The notes under the pieces were generated by a model that was not told where the DNA came from, did not search any database, and worked only from the letters and a program-made list of their open reading frames with translations. A program made the position numbers and the translations under genes. From Lactifluus volemus (taxonomy: Eukaryota; Basidiomycota; Agaricomycetes; Russulales; Russulaceae): DNA of 15,037 bases. Below, piece by piece: positions 1-9,601 of this stretch (within the stretch, counting starts at the first letter, position 1; every line of letters begins with the position of its first letter). The stretch spans positions 1 to 15,037 of the forward strand of contig WTXI01000566.1 in the NCBI GenBank assembly GCA_022376515.1. The letters are read 5' to 3'.

Positions 1-756
1 AAGCATTTCAGGTATGTCACTTGTAGCGTAGTAGTATCTAGACCTTTCAGCCACGTAGAGAAATATATTCACGACGTTGCGCCTGCGACAGGGTTCTTAT
101 CAGAGGCTGGTTCGTGGCTAAGGGACAGTCGCTGCTTACGAAGGATCTTGGAACCTAGCTTTAAGCCAGAGTTCCTTCTGCAGGACACGCCACAGAGGTT
201 TCCACGGGAGCTGCAAATCCTCAGCTCTAGTTTCCGACGTGCATCTGACTTGCCAGCGAGCAGCCTGGAAAGCATGTCCGCCCAACTGCGAATCAAGCGT
301 GGTTCGATACCAGGGAGAATGCAAAGTTGTAATACAACAGCACAAGTTTAGCACGAATACGAATGGGCATTGGATAACGCATAAGCAACCAGCTACAATA
401 ACCAAGTACTTAACAGAGAGTGGCACACGTCAGACTATACTGCGCACCATTGCAACACGCCGTCCCAAGTGGCGAGTACAAGCCAATTCTTAGCCTCAGC
501 ACAGATTATTATTCTTCCAAGAATAAACTCGAGTCGTGTCCGCATGTCCTGCTCTGATTCGGCACTGTATGGAAGGGAGGAGAGGTAAGATGTAGAGAGG
601 CGCGTTGTTTCTCCATGGCCGCCTCCTCACGCGATATATCCACGCTTCTATCGAGGGAGAGTCGGGGGCAGAGGAGATGTCTTCTTCTTCTTCCATACCG
701 AGAGAATCCAAAGTGTAGTTATATGCTTCTAAGAGAGGATCAAGGGAGGCGTCCAT
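1..756 (-). CDS. Blm10/PA200 (PSME4) proteasome activator, N-terminal part (3' end outside window)
   Basis: Large HEAT-repeat protein that caps the 20S proteasome; only the first ~200 residues are here. Exons I infer: 756-631, 564-448, 392-140, 82-<1. ATG at 756 starts MDASLDPLLEAYNYTLDSLG, followed by a Glu run. Joined exons give ...RTRLEFILGRIIICAEAKNW, LQCWLLMRYPMP, IRSWADMLSRLLAG, EDLQLPWKPLWRVL and NVVNIFLYVAER. The block LQLPWKPLW lines up with the human PSME4 block LELPWRPLY, as I remember it, and flanking spacing agrees. Introns are canonical (for example 447-393 and 139-83). Three frame problems exist: one base appears missing near 225, one T appears missing near 324 (TTTT to TTT), and the first intron (about 630-565) joins in the wrong phase by one base. 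These look like sequence errors rather than decay, since the protein is otherwise well conserved. Divergent neighbour at 960. Confidence 0.86.
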
Positions 757-959
757 CGTGCAAGGCTAAATATTTGGATGACTGTTGCAGGAAGAGAGGG
801 TGCGAACCAATAAGCTACTTTCGCCTTTAAATGTTGTCGAATACTCGTTGGTGACGCGTCGTAGGATTGCGAGTGTGTAGCTTTCAAGTTGCACAAGGAG
901 ACGCGTCACTCATATCGATCCGCTCTCGGCCCGCACTAGACGAGACGCGTACTATCACC
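757..959. promoter_or_regulatory. Divergent intergenic region between Blm10-like and AIM18-like genes
   Basis: The two start codons (756 minus, 960 plus) are 203 bases apart, so this stretch must carry both 5' UTRs and both core promoters. I see no clear TATA box. ACGCGT occurs at 854-859, 901-906 and 945-950; it resembles the yeast MluI cell-cycle box, but a role here is only a guess. An open frame from a TTG at 867 runs into the downstream gene, but the ATG at 960 in context TCACCATG is the better start. Confidence 0.5.
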
Positions 960-1963
960 ATGTTCCGCCGTCTTTTCATCTCGACCTTACCTCGCCAGAG
1001 TAGACCTCCCCTCTCTCACTATCCTAATCTCAAAAAGTCATCAAAATCACTACTGCGACCCCTCGCACTTGGCGCAACTGCCCTCGCATTATCCACCGCA
1101 GTAAGCTTGGTATATCTCGATTCTGACACCTCCCGCGGCAACGAGACCACAGTAGGTAGGTCTGTTCTAATAACAGTTATCCTCTTGACCAAGCTCCCTC
1201 CAGTGATCCAGCCACGTCTATCGAATTCCCGACTATCCTCCGAATACCATCGAAAGGAACTCTTCCCGAATTCACTCTAATCGGCGTCGGCGTGCGCGTT
1301 GTGTCTTCTTAAAGATCAAAGTTTATTCGGTTGCATTTATGCCGACCTTTCCAACCCAAATTTAAAGGTCATCGCTTGATTCGCCGCTACCTCACCGCTT
1401 TCCTGACCTTTGTGATAGATACCATCATCGACAAGTCCGGAGGAGAAAGTAGAATATATTATACGCAACACAGCGTGCCTCCTTCGTATAAGTGAGTGAT
1501 TCCATCGCTCTGACCGGTTGCACGTCCTCTGATTGGATGCATTCAATCAAGTTCCTACGCGCAATACTTCATATACTCACCTCCGAGATGCTTTCGTGCG
1601 AACGTTGCAAACACGACAAAAGCTTGCTTACCAAGCCGGAAATCTATCACCGGATGAGCAACTTACTCTTCAAGCACCCATTGCCCAGCTGAAGACTTTG
1701 TTTCCCAACGCACCATTCGTGAAAGGTACACCATTGGATATCGTACTCACACCCCCAGATCCAAAACAGCGTCGTGCTTTAATTATACGAGATCTCGGTG
1801 TCATTCAAAATGAGTGGGTAGCGCGCGAGCTTATCATGTCCTACTTCGACGCGCAAGGTAACAGCCCTGCAGTACGTTTGCATATCTATTCTATGATGCC
1901 TCTGAACGTGACGAGTCTCCCTAGCTTAAACAGTCTGTCTTTGGCAGGGCTGCTCACCTTTGA
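960..1963 (+). CDS. AIM18-like mitochondrial protein with chalcone-isomerase fold
   Basis: Fungal Aim18/Aim46 proteins are mitochondrial inner-membrane proteins with a chalcone-isomerase-like fold; no enzyme activity is established. Model: exons 960-1159, 1204-1367, 1419-1491, 1552-1871, 1934-1963, about 262 residues once two missing bases are allowed for. The N-terminus MFRRLFISTLPRQSR is Arg-rich like a presequence and is followed by a hydrophobic segment (LALGATALALSTAVSLVYL). Core motifs are LPEFTLIGVGVRVVS, FYADL-type, PTRNTSYTHLRDAFVRTLQT and IIRDLGVIQNEWVARELIMS, all typical of the family. In exon 2 a T seems lost twice (near 1305-1310 and 1335-1338), which puts a false TAA in the raw frame. 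The first donor is uncertain: only GTCTGT at 1160 keeps phase, while GTAGGT at 1152 is a better splice site. The last exon and stop (1961-1963) are my best guess. Confidence 0.83.
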
Positions 1964-3015
1964 AGCCCATAAATGAAACGTTCAGGGAAGGAGCCTGTGC
2001 AACGGCCTCGATTGTTGTGCTTCAATCATTCAAGGGGCTCCTTGCAATAGTTTGCTCCCGCCACCCCAATAATATCTTCGAAGTCTGTTACTACATCATT
2101 TGTCCCTCGGGGAAGAGGACGTAGCCCGTATTTTATATCAGAATCAACCCTTATGACGGCCATTACGTCTGGGAGCACTTGAAAGGGAAACTGCTGAAAG
2201 GTCAGCGCTTGTTACCTCCGACATCAAATGATCCAGCACCAGCGTCTCTCTCATCCCATTCGGGGTGGGCCGATGATTGACTCGAGACATCACCGCCAAG
2301 CACGACGAGTCCTGAATTGAAATCAGCGTGGTGACCAAGTTTCATGACCACCGGGCGGTGTTACCTCCGATCTGCCAGGCAATTGAGTCCATGACCGAAC
2401 GTTGGCATTGAGTGCATGGGTCTCAAAGGTGATGTGTGACACGGGGCTTGCCCTGGCCACTGCATGGAGCAGCCGGCAACGATCACGGGAATGGCCGAAA
2501 TGGGAGCACACAATGTAGGCTCATCCTCGAACTATGCAGAAATCGGGCATCCGGTATTGAAAATACAGGAGGGCCGCTGTAACCGAGACGAGACGGAACA
2601 TCAGAGAGGAAATTGCACAGGTTTTAGAAAGTTGCCTATGCCGCGGATCTTTTCCTGATATCTGTGCATCAATTTCGTTCTCTCGTCTTTCCCCCATGGG
2701 GCTTACGATCGAGTTTCAGGACCTACAGTAAGAGACAAGCCGATTCAAACGCCGCACAATTGACTCGATTACGGGATCTCAAATTATGTATGTACATGAA
2801 TGAATGGTCACGATACAGTATGGCAAACAGATGCCTGGGAGCCTCCATCGCTAATACTGCAGGTTTAAGACAACCAGATCTGTGCCCTGGCAAACGCAAA
2901 GTTAGTCCCGCCATTAAAGAAGACGGGTAGTCGAAGACTCGCGGTACTGGATAAGGGTGAGCATGGTGAGCACGGGCAACCGAGAATGATGCTCACGTCG
3001 ACGGAACCATATTTG
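1964..3015. other. Intergenic, no gene recognised
   Basis: About 1 kb between the AIM18-like stop and the RNase T2 3' end. It contains open frames of 60-90 codons on both strands (for example 2464-2658 and 2664-2930 plus), but I recognise no domain, signal peptide or convincing chain of introns. The 3' UTRs of the two convergent neighbours and possibly extra 3' exons of the RNase T2 gene would lie here. I see no transposon ends, tandem repeats or RNA gene. Confidence 0.5.
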
Positions 3016-4402
3016 TCAGTAGGACTTTTTCAATTCAAAGGGATCTAGGTGGGTACCGTGAATCAAATTGCACGATCCAAACACTGATGGGAAATGCCAA
3101 GACAAATGGAGTTGACTTACTTGAGCGGTGGAGTCTGAGAAACCGTGACCACCATGACGAGACTTTGGAGGATATCTGATTTGCGATGGGCACCTACTTC
3201 CCTTTGGAGAGTCTGACGTTGACCCGTATGAGTGTAACGTTTTACGTGCTGTAAAACCCAGTTTCTCACCAATCGGAACGAACTCGCCGTCAAGGACCGA
3301 GCCTTTGACATAGAAATAGAAGTTGATCTGATTGATCAATGACCCGGAGCATTCAAACTCAGGCGTATACTGCAATGAATCGAATCAGTATAATCATTAT
3401 TGAGCAACAAGGGGGAACAACAGACCCCATAGGCAGACTTTATCGCGTTCGTCATATCAGACAAGGAATATGTCTCGTCAAAGGTAGGAGTAATGCCTTG
3501 TGATGCAAGCCAGTCGTATGTAGGGAGTTTCTGGAACAGTGCAACAACCTGCCGGAAGTACGCGACAGCTTCCGCGCCTTCAGGGCTGCCAGGAGGAAGG
3601 CAAGAAGGGTTCAGGGTGGTATAACAAGTCCCGTGGTTGTTCCATTCATGCTGAGAAATTATAATGAGTCAGAGAATCATGAATCTCTACGAGCCATACC
3701 TCCCAGAAGTGCTCGTCTTGACCGTGGTAGTCGACCCAATACTTCTTCATGTATGAGAGAGTATCGCCTGCACCTTGACTGGCCAGCAGCTGAATTACAA
3801 TGGATCAGAAGGGGATGACTCGGACAACAAATGCAGGCAACGTACGCCACCGATGTCCGAATAGTCACGGCTCGGGTCGCAGCCCCTCGGAGGGAAAGTG
3901 CCATCGCAGCTACAAAGGCACTACAGTCAGAAAACCGTCCCTTGTGGATAATATGCATGCGCACTTGTCATTCCAAAGACCTGCTCGCATTAATGAGCGA
4001 ACCCGAGCGCATACAACAAGACAAGATACGAACCATGAATCGTCCAGCTATCGCTAGGACCTGTGGCCGGGCGGGTCTCCCAGAACTAAATGGGTTTTTA
4101 GCTCACAACTCTAGCATTTTTGGAGCGAAGTAATGACGTACTTGAGTCTGGAGTATAAGTCCCTGAAAGGAGGATCAGTTTCGTTCTTGGAGACTATAAT
4201 GTGTGGTGAAACCCACTCTTGGAGACTCGTAGCAGCAATCGTCCGCGAAGGACGATTCACGGCTACAAGACACCGGTGCAGATGCACCACAGCTAGACAA
4301 CAGCGGGTTGGTTAAGGCGCAGCCAGTTTTACCCGAGACATGTCCCTGCGCGGACACGGTGGTGGCAGCTAGGGTAGCGAAGACAGCAAGTAGTGCGAAC
4401 AT
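3016..4402 (-). CDS. Secreted ribonuclease T2
   Basis: RNase T2 enzymes cut single-stranded RNA through a 2',3'-cyclic phosphate; fungal members are secreted or vacuolar. Exons: 4402-4217, 4162-4142, 4085-4034, 3980-3965, 3909-3846, 3789-3700, 3650-3426, 3369-3270, 3212-3016; all phases agree and no frame break is needed (316 residues if the last exon runs to 3016). Signal peptide MFALLAVFATLAATTVSAQG. Active-site motif CAS I is HGLWNDNCDGTF (His86) and CAS II is WEHEWNNHGTC (His144, Glu145, His149). Downstream come YTPEFECSG, INQINFYFYVKGSVLDGEF and CPSQIRYPP, as expected for the family. CAS I usually reads HGLWPD; here Pro is Asn. Several Cys support disulfides. The 3' end is uncertain: a strong GTAAGT donor at 3120 may start another intron, so the last 34 residues may not be real. 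Single neighbour of the same family lies upstream as a broken copy. Confidence 0.93.
3965..3980 (-). other. 16-nt microexon of RNase T2 (part of CAS I active site)
   Basis: Exon 4 of the RNase T2 gene. It begins after TGCGAGCAG (intron 4033-3981, donor GTTCGT) and ends before GTGCGC (intron 3964-3910, acceptor TTTGTAG). It supplies the last two bases of Gly87 and the codons for Leu-Trp-Asn-Asp, plus two bases of Asn92. Without it the catalytic motif HGLW is cut after Gly and the downstream frame is lost. With it, the join reads straight into CDGTFPPRGCDPSRDYSDIG. Confidence 0.85.
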
Positions 4403-4435
4403 TGTGTTTATGTGGTTTGCAGATACTGTTGGGAT

Positions 4436-4443
4436 TATTTATA
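4436..4443 (-). promoter_or_regulatory. TATA box of the RNase T2 gene
   Basis: TATAAATA on the minus strand, 33-41 bases before the ATG at 4402. If transcription starts about 30 bases downstream, the 5' UTR would be very short. The match to the consensus is exact and the position is right, but no transcript data are available. Confidence 0.55.
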
Positions 4444-5965
4444 GGCTGGAATCAAGGGGTACGTTTCAGGCATCATTACAATTGCAAAATAGAAGGAACC
4501 GCCATGTTGATTCAGTGAAAAGGACATCATGGGCGCGTCCAGGTCCGTAATGCACGTGTGTGAGTTGTGAACGCTGTAGCCTGTCTTGGCTTACCCAGCG
4601 CTGATCAAGCTACTGTATTCCTATTCCCGAGAATAGGCACACCATCTGTCGTGCTAACAACGGAATTCCTTTCCGGAGTTGAGTTCAGGTTAATAGTGTT
4701 GGTGCCTGTTGTACAGTAGCCAAAATTGAACAAACTTGTCTAAATAAGGCTTAATTCACCTCGTGGTTTTCCGCGGCAAATTCGGCGCCGACTGGGCGTT
4801 TAGCGATGTATTGTTATTGGGAGTGGTTTCGAGTTCGATATGAGCGGTCCACCAGGGCGATCACTGTAGGATTTCTAAGAACTAGACAGGTATGACGTAG
4901 GTGAATGGTAACCACGCTAGCAACACCACAAGGGCCCGAAGATGGTACCGAGTTCAGGGAGTCACTCTTATAATAGGGACAACAAGGCCCTGGATAGAAA
5001 GATCAGCCGGATAATTGAACGGGTAGGGTCAAGAGCCGGAGGAGGTAAGTGCTCGGATTGGATAGAAGCGATTTCCCAACAGATACAGTACGTCACATTA
5101 CTTGGACAGACAGCACATGAGCGACAGGACGACAACTGAGGATTCTAAAGCGTGAACCATGTAGAGACCATGGTAGTTGAGGGGAGAATGTCACTTTGAC
5201 TTTGAAGCTGCGCTGTACGAGACTTGCGAGAAAAATGACGATCGCCTATAGTTCGTCCGCTCAGGTCAGAAGAAAGCACCTCGTATTGAGATCGCAAAAA
5301 TAAGAGCTCCAGCCTGGCTTGGACAAGTTGCAAAGTTAGCCATTACAACCCATTATTCTGCAGGACTGCAGGAAGCCGGTGCTCTGGGTACATGGGAACT
5401 TTTTGCCAATGTTGTTACGGCCACCATTGCGCACATGTCAAGACGCCGCCGCGTCCACGTGGCAGTGGTCAACCACACTCTCGTCTAACGCCGCACTCAT
5501 TGTACATAGTGTGCGCTGGCTACAGAGTGTATGGCGTTCCGAGATTGACATATTGGCACACTGTGACGTTGTACACGAACGTCTTGTAATCACAACATGC
5601 CTTTCACCAGCCTGAGTACTCCCCAATTACAGAATATTAAGACCCCTGAGACTGCGCTCAGCCGTTTTTCATTTTTCCTCAGCCCGTTGCACAGATTTAC
5701 GGGGCCTTTCGCACTGGAGAGTTCTGTTGACCCTTGGCAGCGTTACCACCAGAGGCAGCCTATTATCTAGCCATTCATTTTCCAATCACCGAAGAAGCCT
5801 GTGGTGTGCGCAGCCAGGTGAACAGCCCATCTGCAATGCACTGCTTGCGACTCTCTTCCTTATCCCGCCTTGTTACCATCTTCGTTATGTTACTGCCTCA
5901 GAGGCGGGTGTTGTCTAGACACGGACTCGTAGTTAAATAGGAACGCCAACTAGACGCTTTGCCTC
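4444..5965. other. Intergenic, no gene recognised
   Basis: About 1.5 kb between the intact RNase T2 gene and the broken copy. The proximal part must hold the RNase T2 promoter. Open frames exist, the longest continuous one being plus strand 5252-5488 (78 sense codons, no ATG at its start, containing THYSAGLQEAGALGTWELFA), but I cannot place any of them in a family. I see no transposon structure, tRNA or tandem repeat. Confidence 0.45.
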
Positions 5966-6420
5966 ACCCTCCGAGTCCTCACTCACGTAGCCGTTTTGAC
6001 CCGAAAACCTATCCGAGTCGTTCCATCAGTGAGCGTGATCGATTGGTCATCGGAGGATGACTGAGGCCGATTAGCGGAACATTGACTCTCGACCGGAGAT
6101 TCTGACGTCTTACACCTGTGAGCATGACCCTTCCTGTGTCATAGATTGATCCGCTTACCAATTGTCGCGAATTCGCCGTCATCAAGAAGCGAACCCTTGG
6201 GGTTGAAACGTTGACGAACCAGCTGATCTGATTGATGGCCAACCCCTTGCACGCAAGGGGCCTGTGTACGCTACAAATGAATCCACGACATACCTGTGTC
6301 TGCAGTAGCATCCTAACGAGACCGTCACGCAGCGATTTCCGATACGACGCATTCCTGGGTTTTCGTAGCAACAGAGATTTGATGGGGGTCGGACCACTGC
6401 TACGAGATGCTGGACTGGAT
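5966..6420 (-). pseudogene. Broken second RNase T2 copy, C-terminal part
   Basis: Reading minus, the segment 6270-6131 gives RPLACKGLAINQISWFVNV and then, one frame over, KGSLLDDGEFATI. This aligns with the C-terminal half of the intact RNase T2 at 3016-4402 (SGSLINQINFYFYVKGSVLDGEFVPI). An intron follows after the same Ile in the same phase (GTAAGC, ending at the CAG before 6104), then ESPVESQCSANRPQ matches DSPKGSRCPSQIRYPP. The frame change lies at a CCCC run (6199-6202) and would be repaired by one C. A stretch further upstream (YRKSLRDGL, about 6320) resembles the helix before this region but also needs a frame change. I could not find the HGLW or HEWNNHGTC motifs up to 7092, so the copy seems to lack its catalytic half. 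A strong donor GTGAGT near 5985 suggests a further 3' exon that I could not identify. Confidence 0.62.
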
Positions 6421-7092
6421 ATACCACAGCCAGACGGCCGCCACGGTAACCGCCACGTTAGTGAGGACAGCCCGAATGCATTCCATTCAGGCTACGCGAG
6501 TTAATCAGTTGTATGGGTTAAAGGAGATCTATATGGAGCACTTTCGATGTCGCGCATGGCAGATAAGCGCATGATCAAGCGTAAGTGGAAGCTGACCGTG
6601 CATGTGGTTGCAATTGGGCATGTGAGTACCACTTCTATTGGCGCCTCTCTGTCAGATGCAACCAGTCTTCAATTTGAATAGCTACAACTGCTAGATCGAC
6701 TCGCATACATAGCCTGAATGAAATGCTTCCCTGCTCGGGCTATACGCAACTCCACCTGCTTCACATTCTTCAAGTCGACTGGAACCAACTAAACACCCCA
6801 CCCGGCAGTCGTGAGGGCTACGGATAAATCATACTTGTCGGGATTCAGATAAACGTTTTTTCCATAAGCTTCATCACTTGCGCTCTTAGGCTGGAAAAAT
6901 GAGATACTTTTCGAGAAAGTATCGATCCCAGGCCATGATGCCGTACGTAGACAATATTCAAATTAGATCCTGAGATAATAAGGAATTCAATCGTAACATC
7001 AGATATCAGATAGGTATCAAGTCGTTATTCTCCGTGTCGTCGTCACGCCAAAAGAATCACTTCCCGCCGGCAGGAATTGAGGATGTACGGGA
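6421..7092. other. Intergenic with a possible small spliced reading frame, unassigned
   Basis: Between the broken RNase T2 copy and the aldehyde dehydrogenase stop. On the minus strand an open stretch from about 6963 to 6835 (SISFFQPKSASDEAYGKNVY) can be joined, across a 56-nt GTATGA..TTCCAG intron (6834-6779), to 6778-6691, ending in TAG. There is no ATG at its upstream end and I recognise no family, so this may be chance. The 3' UTR of the dehydrogenase also lies here. An 8-bp inverted repeat (GATACTTT..AAAGTATC) sits at 6903-6923. Confidence 0.35.
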
Positions 7093-9601
7093 TCAGTATC
7101 CTCGCAAGGCATTGATAATAAGTCTCAGGCTCTCAAATCTTTCGCGCCATCCATCGGCGTACAAAGCGACGACTATGCCACTTGCAACCTCCCTACAAGG
7201 TTCCTCGAACATTATTTTGTTTGAGTGTATATGAAAACTTTAGAACGCACCAAGCTCGTAAAGGTGAACGGATTGGATAGTCTAGGACCCAGGGGATTTT
7301 CGTTTCGAAAAGCCACGGCCAGCGATCGACATCACAGCCTTTGGATTCGTAAGAGAACGCAAGCCTTCCGGTCCTCCTGGGGTAATCGCATCAGCCAGAG
7401 AGCAGAAGCACGAACCATCAACGCTGACCGAATCTTCCGTAACCACTGGATTTTGTTCCTCCAAAAGGGAGATCTTGACTACCGAGAAAAAATGTGAGCA
7501 GAGCCGCACAGCACTTATTAAAGTTAGGTTCACATACTTCAACTGTGTGGGGCGTTAATAAATCTTTCGAGAATTCTACGGGAATAGTACTCACATAAAA
7601 CGCGCCAAAGTCATTTATCGAGACCATGCCGCACTCGAGGTGACGTGCAACCTCCAAGCACTCGTACTTGTCCGGCCCAAAGACACTAGCGCCAAGAGCG
7701 TATCGGGTATCATTAGCTATTTCAATAGCCTCCTCAATGGTGTCGTAGGGCATGATTAGCGCTACTGGTGCAAACACTATGCACAAAGCAACGTCATTAC
7801 AGATTTGAGTCCCGAGTTCGAAAGCAAAACTCACACTCTTGTTGTGCAATATCCATATCCCGCCTGACCTCTCCGATAATTGTCGGCTCGAAAAATGCCC
7901 CATTGGTTAAGTATACATGCCCGGCGGGTCCACCACCCAGTTCAACTCGTCCTCCTTGGGCCACAGCCGCCGCAATGCGATCCTGGAGTGATTGAAAGCG
8001 TTCACGAGAGATCATCGATCCCATGTCCACCCCGGTACCAATGCCCTCAGCGGACAAAGCAGCGCCTACGCGCAAACCATGGGCACGGGTTGAGATAAGC
8101 TGGTTAACTTCGTCGTATTGAAGCCTGTGAACGAGCAACCGTTCGATGCCAATACAATTTTGACCTGCATTCTGGCTACACACTGAGTAAGTATACTGCC
8201 CTTGCAGTGTTCAATAGACATACAATATGCCGCGCATCCAAAGGCTACCCCATTTCTCAATGTTTGTTCCTGGGAGGATGATTGCGGGGTCCTTGCCACC
8301 AAGTTCGAGGGTCACTGGTGTCAGATGCTGCGCAGCAGCAACAGCGACCTGAAAGGGTGGACGTTTGAGGATCGGCAGCACAAATAATTCAGCCGAGGAA
8401 ACAAACCTGCCGGCCAACAGGTTCGGAGCCAATGAACAATATGTGCTTTATTTTGGGCGATGTGGTCAAGGCCTCCGCGTGATCCGGAAGGCAGCAAACG
8501 AGCTTGTTTTCGAGGAGTAAAAAAGCCATCCATCATCGACGACCTTGCTTTACAGAAAACGTACCTGCACCAATTCGGGGTCGAAATTACAGGCCCGTAA
8601 ACACTCCTTGATAACGTCCACGAACCACCTCGATGACCAAGCGACGTATTCTGAGCACTTGATGACGATAGCATTACCAGCAAACAGGGCCGCCAATATG
8701 GGAGACCATGCATTATGCAACGCTGAAGGGGTTTAATTGCAGAGACGGCGAGGAAATCCAAAACGACGTACGATAATTCCATGAGACTATGGCTGCAACG
8801 ACGCCAAGAGGCTCATAGTATACCTGTGACTTTTTATAAAACAGAAGGAGTGGAGACGAGCGTGTCTCCGGCCGTAAGTACTTCTCGCCGTGACGCAGAA
8901 GCCAATCCATCTTGGAACATGTCGTCAAAATTTCCCCCAAGGCAGAGTCGATAACTGCGGAATATGAATTAACGGCCACGACGGCCAAAAAGACGTGTCA
9001 CGTACGCGTTTTCCCAGTATCTCGACAAACAACCTTGCGCACGCCTCCTGGTTTTCCACAAGCCACTTCTTGAGGCTGCGAACGACGCGTTTTCGATCAG
9101 CAAATGAACTGTGCCGCCACATAGCCTGTGCTGCCTCTGCCCTGTCTATCTTTGTTTCGATTTCGACGGCATTGTCTATCAAAGATGTTTCTAGGTGTAG
9201 GCCTGTGGCAGGATCGAAGCACGTGATATAATCGCGACCCGAAAGTTCTCCCGTTGGAGGCGCAAGGTTCGTATCGTATCTGTGAGACTCGAGGTTAGGA
9301 TTTTGGATGGGTTGGCCATTTGACCAGGCAGGGTCCGCTTGCTACAGACACAGCAATGATTCAGTGTCACACAGAGAATAGAAAGCGAAAGCCACATCCA
9401 AACCTCGGGTATGTCGACGCGAAAAGATTTGGGTCTGCTTCGTGCATTCAAGTGGCGTCGGATGACGGTGTAAATACCGAAAGCAAAGAACAAAGTCAAG
9501 TGATAGATGAGGTCACCAAGTGATCCTTCATCATCATATTGGTCGCTGAGACGTCTAACCGTTGAGAAGGGATGTACAAGACAGGATATGAGGGTACCCA
9601 T
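7093..9601 (-). CDS. Msc7-type (YHR039C-like) membrane-anchored aldehyde dehydrogenase
   Basis: NAD(P)-dependent aldehyde dehydrogenase family; the yeast relative Msc7 is ER-associated and its substrate is unknown. Exons: 9601-9404, 9341-9006, 8954-8772, 8722-8565, 8502-8407, 8348-8224, 8175-7835, 7776-7595, 7542-7538, 7478-7429, 7376-7239, 7192-7093. All phases close at 637 residues after adding two missing bases (near 9033, GGG to GG, and near 7327); Msc7 is of similar size. Features in order: N-terminal hydrophobic segment (LIYHLTLFFAFGIYTVIRR), YITCFDPATGLHL, RDTGKT, VSWNYPLHN, FIGSEPVG, catalytic-base motif ELGGKDP (Glu339), nucleophile motif GQNCIGIER (Cys373, 34 residues later as usual), LPFGGTKSSGYGRFGG, and a C-terminal tail DYPIRSPLRAW..LYADGWRERF. 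The start at 9601 is the first ATG giving an anchor; an upstream exon cannot be excluded. Both frame breaks look like sequence errors. Confidence 0.93.
7538..7542 (-). other. 5-nt microexon of the aldehyde dehydrogenase
   Basis: The five bases TTGAA sit between a 52-nt intron (7594-7543, GTGAGT..CACAG) and a 59-nt intron (7537-7479, GTATGT..GGTAG, with a CTAAC branch-like site). Including them joins ...FGAFY to LNQDLPFGG in frame, matching the conserved LPFGG motif of the family. Skipping them gives a single 111-nt-plus intron, longer than any other in the gene, and a wrong frame. Confidence 0.78.

Noticed and set aside
681..695. CTTCTTCTTCTTC microsatellite
   Set aside because: It encodes the Glu run near the start of the Blm10-like protein.
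867..959. Longer N-terminus for the AIM18-like protein starting at a TTG
   Set aside because: A non-ATG start is unlikely here; the ATG at 960 has a good context and gives an Arg-rich presequence.
3665..3671. TGAGTCA motif
   Set aside because: It lies inside an RNase T2 intron and is a single copy there; most likely chance.
7418..7903. 161-codon minus-strand frame read as a separate gene
   Set aside because: It is exon 8 of the aldehyde dehydrogenase read through two introns and the microexon; its extra residues match nothing in the family.
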